The notes: a model not told the origin generated them from the sequence alone. Positions 34,182 through 43,543 are shown, counted from the first letter of the stretch. The stretch is DNA of 64,000 nucleotides from CAZYJR01 sp964647905 (GCA_964647905.1 CAZYJR010000013.1:33498-97497), one strand, 5' to 3'. A program made the numbers and translations.

Positions 34182-35960
34182 ATGATGCCAGGCTTTTCCA
34201 AGACCGCCTTGAAACATAAGTTGTACGGACTCAACATCTTCTATATCATACTGCTGGCGACCGTGGTTTTTTTCTATTTCAGCTACAACTCCCTGATCCG
34301 GGACCTCTCCGAGAGCCAGGAGGAAACCAGGGCCATGGGCAGCGCCGCACGGACGGCCGCTTTCACGGCCAAGGACTATCTTGGCTCTCGTGCGGACTTT
34401 GCCGAGCTCGAAAAGGCGTTCGAGCCGCTCCTGACGAGCACGGGGGAGCAGGGCTCCGGGGTGGATGTCCAGGCCGTCTGGGACGACCTCTCGAGGATTG
34501 AAGCGCTGAGAAGGGAGAACTCGGGGATCGAGACCGAGATCGAGGAACTGGCCGCCCATTCGGTGTCCCAATCCAACGGCTTCATCGAAAAGGTAAGCCG
34601 GAAGCTGGCGGATCCCGAGGCCCGGCATCAAGTCAGCAAGCTGGAGCGGCTGGTCATCATCGGGGCCAATGTGAACACCACCTCCAACTACGAACTCCGG
34701 ATCCTTTTCAACCGCTTGAAGGAGGATCTGGCGGCCAAGGATAGGATGTTCGAGTTCCTGGACACGCTGCTTGCGAATGTGGAAAAGGACCTCGAGCGGC
34801 TCTCCGGGACCCCGTTCGAGAACATGGCCAGGGAGGCCAAGAAGGCCAACTTGAGGATGAGGGAGCTCACCTTGGCCTACGTGGAAAACGTCGAGCGGGT
34901 GAGGGCCTTGGAGGAGAGTGCCTTCAAGGGCCTCGAAGCCGCCATGGAGGACATCAGGGGGACCGAAACTCGTGCTAGCGCCGGCTTTATAGACAGCGTC
35001 AAGGGGTACTTCAAGGCGATCGTAGCCGTTTTGATTCTTAGCAGCCTCCTCGGCGTGGGCTTGAGCCTCGGCCTGGCAAGGTCGGTGGCAAGGGCCCTGG
35101 AGAGGATAATCGCGAGCCTCACAGAGGCATCCGACCAGATCTCGTCTGCGTCCGAGCAGGTCTCCGCCTCGAGCCAGTCCCTGGCGGAAGGGGCCTCGGA
35201 ACAAGCCGCATCCGTGGAGGAGACCTCCTCATCGCTGGAGGAGATTTCATCCATGACCCACCAGAATGCGGACAACACCCGAGAGGCGAATCGGATAATG
35301 TCAGAGGAGGCCGCCCCCAATTTCCAGACCATCAATGAACGTATGGAGCGGATGAAGGAATCAATAGAAAAGACAGTGGCGAACAGCGACGAGACCGCCA
35401 AGATAGTCAAGACCATAGATGAGATAGCCTTCCAGACCAACCTCCTGGCGTTGAATGCAGCGGTGGAGGCTGCGCGCGCCGGGGAAGCCGGGGCCGGATT
35501 CGCCGTGGTGGCGGACGAGGTCAGGAATCTCGCCCTGCGGGCCGCAGAGGCCGCAAGAGAGACCTCGGACCTGATACAGGCCTCGAACGGCCAAATCAAG
35601 GAGGCGGCCGAACTCAACACCCAGGTGGTCAAGGCGCTGGAGGCCAATTCGGAAATAGCGGGCAAGATCGGGAAATTGGTCGGCGAGGTGGCGGAGGCAT
35701 CGGACGAACAGGCCCGAGGCATCGACCAGATCAGCCGGGCCGTCTCTGAGATGGACAAGGTTACCCAGCAGAACGCGGCCAACGCAGAGGAATCAGCGGC
35801 CGCATCGGAGGAAATGACAGCCCAGGCGAGGAAGATGAGCTTCGTGGTGAACGAGCTGACCGCCCTGGCCAGGGGCGGAGGCTCCATAGCGGGGCCGAGC
35901 GGGGAAGTCCATCCTCGGAAGGCGCTTCCCATGGGAGAGGACGCCTCCCGGGAGCAGTAA
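34182..35960 (+). CDS. Methyl-accepting chemotaxis protein
   Basis: 592 residues; AGGAGG is followed by two tandem ATGs (34182 and 34185). Topology: TM1 at about 17-38 (IFYIILLATVVFFYF), a ~235-residue mainly helical periplasmic region, TM2 at about 275-298 (AIVAVLILSSLLGVGLSLGLA), then the cytoplasmic signalling coiled coil. The conserved hairpin tip reads DEIAFQTNLLALNAAVEAAR, with AGEAGAGFAVVADEVRNLA following. Methylation helices flank it. There is no C-terminal CheR pentapeptide. It relays a periplasmic signal to CheA/CheW; no che genes are in the window. A sigma-54-like promoter lies just upstream. Confidence 0.93.
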   Translation: MMPGFSKTALKHKLYGLNIFYIILLATVVFFYFSYNSLIRDLSESQEETRAMGSAARTAAFTAKDYLGSRADFAELEKAFEPLLTSTGEQGSGVDVQAVWDDLSRIEALRRENSGIETEIEELAAHSVSQSNGFIEKVSRKLADPEARHQVSKLERLVIIGANVNTTSNYELRILFNRLKEDLAAKDRMFEFLDTLLANVEKDLERLSGTPFENMAREAKKANLRMRELTLAYVENVERVRALEESAFKGLEAAMEDIRGTETRASAGFIDSVKGYFKAIVAVLILSSLLGVGLSLGLARSVARALERIIASLTEASDQISSASEQVSASSQSLAEGASEQAASVEETSSSLEEISSMTHQNADNTREANRIMSEEAAPNFQTINERMERMKESIEKTVANSDETAKIVKTIDEIAFQTNLLALNAAVEAARAGEAGAGFAVVADEVRNLALRAAEAARETSDLIQASNGQIKEAAELNTQVVKALEANSEIAGKIGKLVGEVAEASDEQARGIDQISRAVSEMDKVTQQNAANAEESAAASEEMTAQARKMSFVVNELTALARGGGSIAGPSGEVHPRKALPMGEDASREQ

Positions 35961-35992
35961 AAGTCTCACATAAACGAAGGAGGAGGCCCTGA

Positions 35993-37150
35993 ATGTTCGG
36001 AAGGCGCTTCAGGTTGTTCAACCTGCTGGGGTTCGAGGTGCGGGTGGATCTCAGCTGGGTGGTGATCGCGGTGCTGATCGCATGGTCGCTCTCCACGGGC
36101 CTGTTTCCGCTCCAATACAAAGGCCTCTCCCCAAAGACCTACTGGATAATGGGCATAATCGGGGCGGCCGGCCTCTTCTTCTCCATCATCGTCCATGAGT
36201 TCGCCCACTCCGTGGTGGCGAGAAGGCACGGCATGCCCATGAAGGGAATAACGCTCTTCATATTCGGCGGGGTGGCAGAGATGGGCGAAGAGCCCCCCGG
36301 CCCCAGGAGCGAGTTCCTCATGGCCATAGCGGGTCCCATATCCAGCTTTGCCATGGCGGTGGTCTTCTATGCGATCCAGGCCGCCGGCAAGATCGGAGGC
36401 CTGCCCCAGGCGGTGAACGGGGTGGTGGGTTATCTGGCGCTTATCAACGGCCTCCTAGGGGCGTTCAACCTGATACCCGCCTTTCCCCTGGACGGGGGCA
36501 GGGCGCTCAGGGCGATTATATGGAACATAAAGGGCGACCTCCGCAGGGCAACGCTTATATCGTCGCGGATCGGATCCGGGTTCGGAATCGCACTCATCCT
36601 TCTCGGGGTGCTGAACGTCCTGGGCGGGAACTTCGTTGGCGGCATGTGGTGGTTCCTCTTGGGCATGTTCCTCCAAGGGGCGGCGCGCGGCTCGTACCAG
36701 AGGCTGGTCACCAAGAGCGCTCTCGAGGGCATGCCCGTGAGCCACGTCATGAAAAGGGATCCGGTGACCGTGGCCCCGTCCGTCACTGTTCAATACCTGG
36801 TGGAGGAGCTCATCTACCAGTATCACCATAAGATGTATCCCGTGGTGGGCCCGGAAGGCAGGCTCGCCGGTTGTGTAACCACCAGGGATGTAAAGCGGGT
36901 CCCGCGGGAGGAGTGGGCCCGGCATACGGTAGGCGAGATCGCTTCGGAGTGCTCCGAGGAGAACACGGTACCCATTGACGCGGATGCGGCCGAGGCCTTG
37001 AACCGAATGCAGAAGAGCGGCAACAGCCGCCTGATGGTAACTCACAGGGACGCCCTGGAGGGGGTGATAGCCCTCAAGGACCTGATGGAGCTGGTGGCCC
37101 TGAAGGAGGACCTGGAAGGGGAGCAAAGCCGGGCCCTGCCGCGTCTTTGA
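35993..37150 (+). CDS. Site-2 protease family (M50) zinc metalloprotease with CBS pair
   Basis: 385 residues. The intramembrane zinc motif is HEFAH in IIVHEFAHSVVARRHG, and the third ligand lies in NLIPAFPLDGGRALRA (NPDG-like). Several membrane segments precede a C-terminal pair of CBS domains (VMKRDPVTVAPSVTV and IDADAAEALNRMQKSGNSRLMV), which commonly bind adenine nucleotides. This SpoIVFB-like class cleaves membrane-bound regulators. It starts 32 bases after the chemoreceptor and its end overlaps the convergent methyltransferase gene by 77 bases. Confidence 0.92.
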   Translation: MFGRRFRLFNLLGFEVRVDLSWVVIAVLIAWSLSTGLFPLQYKGLSPKTYWIMGIIGAAGLFFSIIVHEFAHSVVARRHGMPMKGITLFIFGGVAEMGEEPPGPRSEFLMAIAGPISSFAMAVVFYAIQAAGKIGGLPQAVNGVVGYLALINGLLGAFNLIPAFPLDGGRALRAIIWNIKGDLRRATLISSRIGSGFGIALILLGVLNVLGGNFVGGMWWFLLGMFLQGAARGSYQRLVTKSALEGMPVSHVMKRDPVTVAPSVTVQYLVEELIYQYHHKMYPVVGPEGRLAGCVTTRDVKRVPREEWARHTVGEIASECSEENTVPIDADAAEALNRMQKSGNSRLMVTHRDALEGVIALKDLMELVALKEDLEGEQSRALPRL

Positions 37151-38264
37151 TGAGGACCGAGGCCGGGAGCCGCCCGTAGTGAAGATCTATCCTCCGCCAG
37201 CATTCCTCCCGGGGCATCAAATCGGGCCGGCCGGTGAGCACGACCACCCTCTTCCATCGGTGGCGTTCGAGGTTTTCCAGAAAGGCCCCGTAGAGCCTTT
37301 CCACCCGCCTCCGGCTGCCCATCCTGAGTCCGTAAGGGGGGTTGGTGATTATCCGGTCGCGGCTCAAGTCCACTCGGGTTGCGTCGGCGTGAAAGAAGGA
37401 AGCATGGACAGCGGCCGCCCGCGCATTCCTCTCCGCCCGCACGACGTGGGATCGGCGGATGTCGGAGCCGAAGATCCTCCGGGCCGTTCCGCCGGCGGCC
37501 AGGTCAGCCTCGGACCTCATTCGGCGGAACCTCTCCTGGTCCAGGAAGGGCAGGCGCAGGAAGGCGAAATCCTCCCTGAGCCGGTGGGGAACGCCGCCGG
37601 CCCATAGCGCGGCTTCGATGCAAATGGTACCGCTCCCGCACATTGGATCCAGGAGGGATTCCCCCGGAGACCACCCGGAAAGACGCACAAGCCCATAGGC
37701 GAGGGAAGGCTTGAGAGGCGCGGGATGTTCGGTCACCCGGTAGCCCCTCCGATGGAGAGACCTATCTCCCGTCGTATCCAGCCCCACCCAAGAGCCCTTG
37801 TCCCTCACCTCCATTGAAATGGTGACCTCGGGGTCGTCCAGATTGACCGGCGGCCCGCTCCCTGTTCGATCCATGAATGAATCCACCACCGCCTGGCCCG
37901 CCACCCGTTCCACGTCCATGGACCGGAAGGGATGGCGGCCGTGCCGGTCCGCTCTCACCGCAAAGCTCTGCTCCTGACTCATGAAACGCGGAGGCTCCAC
38001 ATCCCTCACTGCGTGGTAGACGTCCTCGAGGCGCTCCAGGGAAAAACGAGCCATGATCAGGAAGACCCGGTGGAGCGAGCGGGATACATAGTTGAGCAGG
38101 AATATGTCCTCCTGTCCGCCTCTCATCTCCACCCTGCCCAACCCGGCGGTCCAGGCCTCCCTGCCGGTTATCTCCCGTATCTCCTGCAGCGCAACGTCCT
38201 CCAGGCCGGGGGTGGTGGTGGCGCGAAGCTCCAGGTCACGGAGGTCTTCCAGTCTCGGCCCCAT
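37074..38264 (-). CDS. THUMP-domain RNA guanine-N2 methyltransferase (RlmL/Trm14-like)
   Basis: 396 residues from the ATG at 38264 (GAGGAGG 12 bases upstream). An N-terminal THUMP region (about 40-150) is followed by the Rossmann methyltransferase domain: SLLDPMCGSGTICIEAALWA (SAM-binding motif I) and IITNPPYGLRMGS, the N-P-P-Y catalytic motif for N2 methylation of guanine. The protein probably methylates 23S rRNA or tRNA. Its Pro-rich C-terminal tail (PLPGPPSGPPAPSGP) is encoded by the 77 bases that overlap the protease gene on the other strand. Confidence 0.88.
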   Translation of the reverse strand: MGPRLEDLRDLELRATTTPGLEDVALQEIREITGREAWTAGLGRVEMRGGQEDIFLLNYVSRSLHRVFLIMARFSLERLEDVYHAVRDVEPPRFMSQEQSFAVRADRHGRHPFRSMDVERVAGQAVVDSFMDRTGSGPPVNLDDPEVTISMEVRDKGSWVGLDTTGDRSLHRRGYRVTEHPAPLKPSLAYGLVRLSGWSPGESLLDPMCGSGTICIEAALWAGGVPHRLREDFAFLRLPFLDQERFRRMRSEADLAAGGTARRIFGSDIRRSHVVRAERNARAAAVHASFFHADATRVDLSRDRIITNPPYGLRMGSRRRVERLYGAFLENLERHRWKRVVVLTGRPDLMPREECWRRIDLHYGRLPASVLIKDAAGPGFAPLPGPPSGPPAPSGP

Positions 38265-38375
38265 GTGGTGCTCGAACCTCCTCGGATGGGATTTCGCTCG
38301 AGCCCTAAGACACATCACAACTCGCCCGGCAATTCAAGCCCTCCCCGGACAGAGGAAATCGCCGCACTCGGCCTT

Positions 38376-38403
38376 GACAAACAGGAAAGTGTGATTAAAT
38401 TCA
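38376..38403 (+). promoter_or_regulatory. Candidate sigma-70 promoter of groESL
   Basis: TTGACA (38376-38381), 16-base spacer, TAAATT (38398-38403), leaving a leader of about 160 bases. No CIRCE element (TTAGCACTC-N9-GAGTGCTAA) was found between 38320 and 38566. Confidence 0.45.
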
Positions 38404-38566
38404 TTCAGCTTTTGATGGAGAGAGATTTCAGTGAGTTATAACAGGCAAGGTGATCGGGGAGGAATCCGCCATACCGTAGCGGCGCCCTTCACCCCGCACA
38501 AGAGGAGGATTCAAGGAAGTAACAGGTCAACTTTATAGGACTTCATGATGGAGGAGGTTTTGGAAG

Positions 38567-38854
38567 ATGAAGCTGAGACCGTTGAATGACAGGGTTGTGG
38601 TCACCCGTATCGAGGAGGATGAAAAGACTCGGGGAGGTATTATAATTCCCGACACGGCAAAGGAAAAGCCCCAAGAGGGAAAAGTTATTGCTCTCGGCCC
38701 TGGAAAACTTGATGAAAATGGCAAGCGGATCCCTATGGAAGTTAAGGAGAATGACAAGATATTGTTCGGAAAGTATGCAGGCACCGAGATCCGGATCGAC
38801 GGCGTGGAACACTTGATTATGAGGGAAGACGATATTTTGGGTATTGTTGAATAA
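38567..38854 (+). CDS. groES: Co-chaperonin GroES
   Basis: 95 residues, full length. Opening MKLRPLNDRVVVTRIEEDEK, a mobile loop with the conserved TRGGIIIPDTAKEKPQEG, and the DGVEHLIMREDDILGIVE ending are all standard. GGAGG lies nine bases before the ATG. It caps GroEL, encoded 21 bases downstream. Confidence 0.98.
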   Translation: MKLRPLNDRVVVTRIEEDEKTRGGIIIPDTAKEKPQEGKVIALGPGKLDENGKRIPMEVKENDKILFGKYAGTEIRIDGVEHLIMREDDILGIVE

Positions 38855-38875
38855 CCTTTCAGGAGGTATCGGAAA

Positions 38876-40495
38876 ATGGCAGGAAAGGATATCAAATACA
38901 GCGCAGTAGCCAGGGAAAAGACCCTGAAAGGTGTGGACGCCCTGGCCAATGCGGTCAAGGTGACCCTTGGGCCCAAAGGCCGGAACGTCCTCATCGAGAA
39001 GTCCTGGGGTTCCCCCAAGATGACCAAAGACGGGGTTACCGTGGCCAAGGAGATCGAACTGGAGGACAAGTTCGAGAACATGGGCGCCCAAATGGTCAAG
39101 GAAGTAGCCTCCAAGACCTCTGACGTGGCAGGTGACGGGACCACCACCGCCACGATTCTGGCCCAGTGCATCTACCGCGAGGGGTCCAAGCTGGTGACAG
39201 CCGGGGCCAATCCCATGGCCCTCAAGCGCGGCCTGGACAAGGCCGTGGAATCGGTGGTGGCTGAGCTCAAGAAGATATCAAAGCCCACCAAGGAGAAAAA
39301 GGAAATCGCCCAGGTGGGGACGGTCTCCTCGAACAACGATCCGGCAATAGGCGAGATCATCAGCGAGGCCATGGAAAAGGTGGGCAAGGAGGGTGTGATC
39401 ACGGTCGAGGAAGCCAAGAGCATGGAGACCACCCTCGATATCGTGGAAGGCATGCAGTTCGACCGGGGATACCTGAGCCCTTACTTCGTGACGGACCAGG
39501 AAAAGATGGAGGCCCATCTGGAGGAGCCCTACATCCTGCTCCACGAGAAGAAGATAAGCGCGATGAAAGACATGGTCCCCATCCTGGAGCAGGTGGCCAA
39601 GAGCGGAAAGCCCCTCCTGATTATAGCCGAGGACGTTGAAGGCGAGGCCCTGGCCACACTGGTGGTGAACAAGCTCCGGGGTACGCTGCGGTGCGTTGCG
39701 GTGAAGGCGCCGGGCTTCGGCGACCGCCGAAAGGCCATGCTGGAAGACATGGCGGTGCTCACAGGCGGCCAGGTGATCAGCGAGGACTTGGGGGTTAAGC
39801 TGGAGAGCATCACCCTGAACGATCTCGGCACCGCCAAGAGGGTCACTGTGGACAAGGACAACACCACCATAGTGGATGGAGGAGGCACCCGCAAGGCTCT
39901 GGAAGGCCGAGTGAAGCAGATACGAGCGCAGATCGACGAGACCACCAGCGATTACGATCGCGAGAAGCTACAGGAGCGCTTGGCCAAGCTGATCGGAGGC
40001 GTGGCTGTGATCAATGTGGGAGCCGCCACTGAATCCGAGATGAAGGAGAAAAAGGACCGGGTGGAAGACGCCTTGAACGCCACCCGGGCGGCCGTGGAAG
40101 AAGGCATAGTACCCGGCGGCGGCGTGGCTTTCATTCGGGCCGTAAAGGCGCTGGACAACCTCAAATTGACCGGCGACGAGCAAATGGGCGTAACCCTCGT
40201 CCGGAGGGCGCTGGAAGAGCCCGTGCGCCAGATCGCCAACAACGCTGGGTTCGAGGGGTCCGTGGTGGTGCAGCGGGTAATGGAGGGCAAGGACGACTTC
40301 GGGTTCAACGCCGAGACCGGGGACTACGAGAACCTGGTCCAGGCCGGAGTGATCGACCCGACAAAGGTGGCACGGTTTGCGCTCCAAAACGCCGTATCCG
40401 TGGCCGGACTCCTTCTGACCACGGAGGCCATGGTGGCGGAAAAACCGGAGAAGAAGGACAAGACTCCGCCCATGCCGCCTGAAGACATGTACTAA
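38876..40495 (+). CDS. groEL: Chaperonin GroEL
   Basis: 539 residues with the classic motifs: VKVTLGPKGRNVLIEKSWGS, DVAGDGTTTATILAQ (nucleotide site with catalytic Asp), VGTVSSNNDPAIG, and EEGIVPGGGVAFIRA near 400. AGGAGG precedes the ATG. The C-terminus is KPEKKDKTPPMPPEDMY, so the flexible GGM-repeat tail usual in many bacterial GroELs is absent. Ring-forming ATPase that folds cytoplasmic proteins with GroES. The operon ends at the strong terminator at 40540. Confidence 0.98.
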   Translation: MAGKDIKYSAVAREKTLKGVDALANAVKVTLGPKGRNVLIEKSWGSPKMTKDGVTVAKEIELEDKFENMGAQMVKEVASKTSDVAGDGTTTATILAQCIYREGSKLVTAGANPMALKRGLDKAVESVVAELKKISKPTKEKKEIAQVGTVSSNNDPAIGEIISEAMEKVGKEGVITVEEAKSMETTLDIVEGMQFDRGYLSPYFVTDQEKMEAHLEEPYILLHEKKISAMKDMVPILEQVAKSGKPLLIIAEDVEGEALATLVVNKLRGTLRCVAVKAPGFGDRRKAMLEDMAVLTGGQVISEDLGVKLESITLNDLGTAKRVTVDKDNTTIVDGGGTRKALEGRVKQIRAQIDETTSDYDREKLQERLAKLIGGVAVINVGAATESEMKEKKDRVEDALNATRAAVEEGIVPGGGVAFIRAVKALDNLKLTGDEQMGVTLVRRALEEPVRQIANNAGFEGSVVVQRVMEGKDDFGFNAETGDYENLVQAGVIDPTKVARFALQNAVSVAGLLLTTEAMVAEKPEKKDKTPPMPPEDMY

Positions 40496-40539
40496 TACCT
40501 GTTCGCCGTTTGATAATCATCCTGAAAGCGGTGATACCC

Positions 40540-40571
40540 GCCGGGCAGGGTCTTCCCTGCCCGGCTTTTTT
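40540..40571 (+). terminator. Rho-independent terminator of groESL
   Basis: Perfect 11-bp stem GCCGGGCAGGG / CCCTGCCCGGC with loop TCTT, followed by TTTTTT. Confidence 0.93.
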
Positions 40572-40602
40572 GTATCAGAGAGTAGTTATTTGATGCCCGA
40601 CA

Positions 40603-40630
40603 AGGCCCTTTCCATTCATTCAAAGGGCCT
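40603..40630. other. Perfect 9-bp stem-loop between groEL terminator and hsp20
   Basis: AGGCCCTTT and AAAGGGCCT pair around a 10-base loop. There is no U-run, so it is not a plain terminator; function unknown. Confidence 0.4.
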
Positions 40631-40826
40631 CCAATCCCTCAAAAAAGCACCCGCGCCCTTATAATAATGCAGCATCAGACCTTGACACCCATCCCAGGGT
40701 GATTATCTTTCATTTCAAAGCTAACAAGCTGTTATTATTGGAATTCGGTGTTGATTGAGGGGTGCGGGCGTTTCCGTGGACCGCCCGGCCCGGGGCCGAA
40801 ATCATGTGAACAAGGAGGGACGAGCC

Positions 40827-41291
40827 ATGATAGTCGGCAGACTGAGCAGTTGGCCGGAATGGGGTTGGAGGAGCCCGTTCGACGAGCTCGACCGGATTAG
40901 GCGCGAGATGGATCGACTGACACAGGGGCTCGCGCAGGGTTGGTTCAGAGAGCGGGGAGCGGGCGTGTTTCCCCTGGTTAACATCACCGAGGACGCGCAC
41001 CGGTATTACGTGCGGGCGGAGCTCCCGGGCGTCAAGGCCGATGATCTGGATCTTTCGGCTGCGGCGAACAGCATCACCATATCGGGTGAGCGCAAGATCC
41101 CCGACGAGAGCAACAACGCCAGATATCACCGCAGGGAGCGGGATGCGGGCCGCTTCAGCCGGATAATCACACTGCCCGATCGGATCGATTCGAACGGGAT
41201 TGAGGCGACCTGCAACAACGGCGTCCTTACCATCACCGTTCCCAAGGCGGAGGAGACCAAACCCAGGCAGATCTCGGTGAAGTCTTCCTAA
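40827..41291 (+). CDS. Small heat-shock protein Hsp20, first copy
   Basis: 154 residues from the ATG at 40827 (AAGGAGG upstream). The alpha-crystallin domain covers about 45-140: VNITEDAHRYYVRAELPGVKADDLDL, the central strands with GERKIP, and the conserved IEATCNNGVLTITVPKAEE near the end. ATP-independent holdase, expected to form large oligomers through its N-terminal arm (SSWPEWGWRSPFDELDRIRREM). It precedes a second hsp20 by 31 bases, with which it can hetero-oligomerise. Confidence 0.95.
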   Translation: MIVGRLSSWPEWGWRSPFDELDRIRREMDRLTQGLAQGWFRERGAGVFPLVNITEDAHRYYVRAELPGVKADDLDLSAAANSITISGERKIPDESNNARYHRRERDAGRFSRIITLPDRIDSNGIEATCNNGVLTITVPKAEETKPRQISVKSS

Positions 41292-41322
41292 TCAAATAAG
41301 AATGGAAGGGAGGTATAGAGCC

Positions 41323-41733
41323 ATGGCTGAAACGACCGGCAAGGCGCTCGAGGCCAGGGAGAAGCCTGAAGTCACCACCCCTGCCGAGCAGACCAAACCG
41401 GGGCCGACTTTCACCCCGGCTGTGGACATATTCGAAACTGAGAAGGAACTGGTGGTAGTGGCGGACATGCCCGGAGTCAAGAGCGATGACCTGAACATCG
41501 ACCTCCACGAGAACGTCCTTTCCCTTACCGGGGAAGTGAGCCCCCCGGAAGGAGAAGGCGAGCAGGAAGTCTACAGGGAATACCGAACGGGCAGGTACGT
41601 AAGGGACTTCGCCCTGTCCGAACTGATCGACCAGAACAAGATAGAAGCGGAGCTCAAGGACGGCGTGCTCCGGCTCACACTGCCCAAGGTGGAGGCTGCG
41701 ACTCCGAAGAAGATAAGCGTGAAGTCCGGCTGA
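41323..41733 (+). CDS. Small heat-shock protein Hsp20, second copy
   Basis: 136 residues. The second in-frame ATG (41323) is chosen because GGGAGG lies nine bases upstream; the earlier ATG at 41302 has no ribosome site. Alpha-crystallin domain: FTPAVDIFETEKELVVVADMPGVKSDDLNID, with KIEAELKDGVLRLTLPKVE and the KKISVKSG ending. It has a shorter N-terminal arm than the preceding paralogue. It ends just before a strong palindromic terminator. Confidence 0.95.
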   Translation: MAETTGKALEAREKPEVTTPAEQTKPGPTFTPAVDIFETEKELVVVADMPGVKSDDLNIDLHENVLSLTGEVSPPEGEGEQEVYREYRTGRYVRDFALSELIDQNKIEAELKDGVLRLTLPKVEAATPKKISVKSG

Positions 41734-41761
41734 GACAGTCCAGGCGCAAACCGGATCAATG

Positions 41762-41793
41762 AGAGGCCTGAGGCTCCGGAGCCTCAGGCCTCT
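41762..41793. terminator. Bidirectional terminator, 32-bp perfect palindrome
   Basis: AGAGGCCTGAGGCTCC is followed directly by its exact reverse complement. It lies 28 bases after the hsp20 stop (plus) and 4 bases after the stop of the DUF6178-like gene (minus), so it can end both convergent transcripts; the T-run is short (TTT). Confidence 0.8.
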
Positions 41794-41797
41794 TTGT

Positions 41798-43543
41798 CTA
41801 GTGGGAGGAACTCTTGGGGCCCTTGACCAGGAAGAACTTTGAATACTTGGGGTCCAAATCACCGGCCTGGACCCAGGCATACTCCTCCTCGAACTCCTGC
41901 CAGACCAGCACCAGGCTCTCCTGGAGGATGTCCCTGGCCTCCTGATCCGAGTCCCGAACATGGGCCATGAAAAAGGACACAAAGGCCTCCTCAGAGCCGG
42001 GCATGCGATACGGAGGTCCTTTTTTCTCTTCACCCGCCCTCGCGGCCTCGAAGAACCGGTTGAACTGGGCTTGAGTTAACGGTGAGAGCGAAGGCGCCTC
42101 TTCCAAGACCCTCCTTGCCCAGAGGTTGAAGAGAAGCGGGCGGAAGCTGAGCTCGGGGTAGCCGAGGACATGGGCTTCCAAAGGATAGGCGCGGCATAAT
42201 CTCTCCATGAGACCATCCAAGACCATTATCCTGCGGAGGACCTTGAGACAATCGGCAAGATCCGAGAGCCGTTCGAAGTCCCTGTAATCCTCCCCTCCCC
42301 CGTGGCCCTCAAAGACCCGGGGTCTCGGCTGGACCAGGCCGGCTAGGACCCCGCCCCAGTACTCGCCCCAGAATTCAGGGGCGAGCTCCTTCTCGGCGAA
42401 CCAGCTCGTGCTCTTCCATCTCACCGCTTCCCATTTGAGCTTCAGCGCGAGGCCGAACCCCACGCGAAACAAACTGAGAAGCGAGTGCCTCCGAAGAACA
42501 TGCTCAGTCGCGGACTTGTCCCTGCCCCCGAGCCTCTCCAGGGCCAGGTTCAGATAGGAGGCAGCCCTCTCGCAGGTCGCCTCAAGGGTCTCCAGCTCGG
42601 GGGAGAAGTCCCCCTCAGCGGACAGAATCTGATTGCACAATCCTGCGAACTCCAGCCTGACCCTGTCCAGGAGCAAGGAGTCCCGGGAACCCGCAGCCGC
42701 CTCCAAGAGGAGCTCCCCCCTGCCGGCGTGCTCCAGGGGGGTTACGGGCACCAAGGCATCGGCCTCGCTATCGTCAAGGGGCGCCTCCTGCAAGTAGACC
42801 TCATCCTTTGAGCCCTCCAATGTCTGGGGATCCAGCGGGGCGTAGACGGCCAGGGCCTCTTCCCTGGGCAGGAACCCGTGCTCGGCTATGCGGACGTTGC
42901 GCATCCTGTACATGTCCTCTTCCAGCTCCGCCGGTATCACTCCCCCCAGCCCCTGGAGCAGGGCCTGGTAGCGACTATAGTCGGTTTGGGCCATGACCCC
43001 CAGTATGTGCTCCAGGGCCGGCCTGTCTTCTTCCCTGGCGGCCCGCAAATAGTAGATTCCATCCACGCTGAAGCACCCCCGGGGCAGGTCCAACAGGTCC
43101 TCCTCGCTCTGTACCACCAGGACCTCCAGGTTCCTGAAAAAGTGGTAATAGGCCAATGCCTGCCCTTCCGAGAAAAGCCAGCGCACGAGCCGAGGGCAGT
43201 CGGCCTGCGCCAGCCGCCTCATCCAGAGTGCGCTTCGGCCCGAGTCCAGCCTATCCCCCACCCAGAGCTCGAGATCCAGCATGTATTGCCACTGTGCCTC
43301 CGAGGCCAGCCCCAAGAGCAGCACGGCGGTCTCCTCGTCCAGTTTCTTGAGCATCCAATAGACGTCCCCGGGCGGGAGCCGTCTCACCACGTCCCGCGGG
43401 TCTTCGTGCCGGAGGAGCCGCTCCATCATCTCCCGCCCCGACAAGGAGCGGAAACTCTGCAGCAAACCCCTGTGGTCGTCCCGGGCCCCGGGGTCCCCGT
43501 GAAAGGCCGAGACACTCGTGCCTGCGCCCTTGTAATCCTCCAC
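41798..43543 (-). CDS. DUF6178-like protein
   Basis: 581 residues from a GTG at 43543 that has GGAGG six bases upstream; a TTG at 43579 gives 12 more residues but lacks a ribosome site. The N-terminal half (LPPGDVYWMLKKLDEETAVLLLGLAS, LELWVGDRLDSGRSALWMRRL, DGIYYLRAAREEDRPALEHIL) resembles DUF6178 proteins, which occur largely in Desulfobacterota. No catalytic motif, signal peptide or membrane segment is visible; it is Leu- and Glu-rich and mainly helical. Function unknown. The DUF match is from memory of the family pattern. Confidence 0.7.
   Translation of the reverse strand: MEDYKGAGTSVSAFHGDPGARDDHRGLLQSFRSLSGREMMERLLRHEDPRDVVRRLPPGDVYWMLKKLDEETAVLLLGLASEAQWQYMLDLELWVGDRLDSGRSALWMRRLAQADCPRLVRWLFSEGQALAYYHFFRNLEVLVVQSEEDLLDLPRGCFSVDGIYYLRAAREEDRPALEHILGVMAQTDYSRYQALLQGLGGVIPAELEEDMYRMRNVRIAEHGFLPREEALAVYAPLDPQTLEGSKDEVYLQEAPLDDSEADALVPVTPLEHAGRGELLLEAAAGSRDSLLLDRVRLEFAGLCNQILSAEGDFSPELETLEATCERAASYLNLALERLGGRDKSATEHVLRRHSLLSLFRVGFGLALKLKWEAVRWKSTSWFAEKELAPEFWGEYWGGVLAGLVQPRPRVFEGHGGGEDYRDFERLSDLADCLKVLRRIMVLDGLMERLCRAYPLEAHVLGYPELSFRPLLFNLWARRVLEEAPSLSPLTQAQFNRFFEAARAGEEKKGPPYRMPGSEEAFVSFFMAHVRDSDQEARDILQESLVLVWQEFEEEYAWVQAGDLDPKYSKFFLVKGPKSSSH

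Noticed and set aside
34877..35932. 351-codon minus-strand frame opposite the chemoreceptor
   Set aside because: Ser/Ala-rich shadow of the Glu/Ala-rich coiled coil on the other strand; no recognisable domain.
38320..38566. CIRCE/HrcA operator or sigma-32 promoter for groESL
   Set aside because: No TTAGCACTC-N9-GAGTGCTAA and no convincing CTTGAA/CCCCAT pair was found; only a sigma-70-like candidate.
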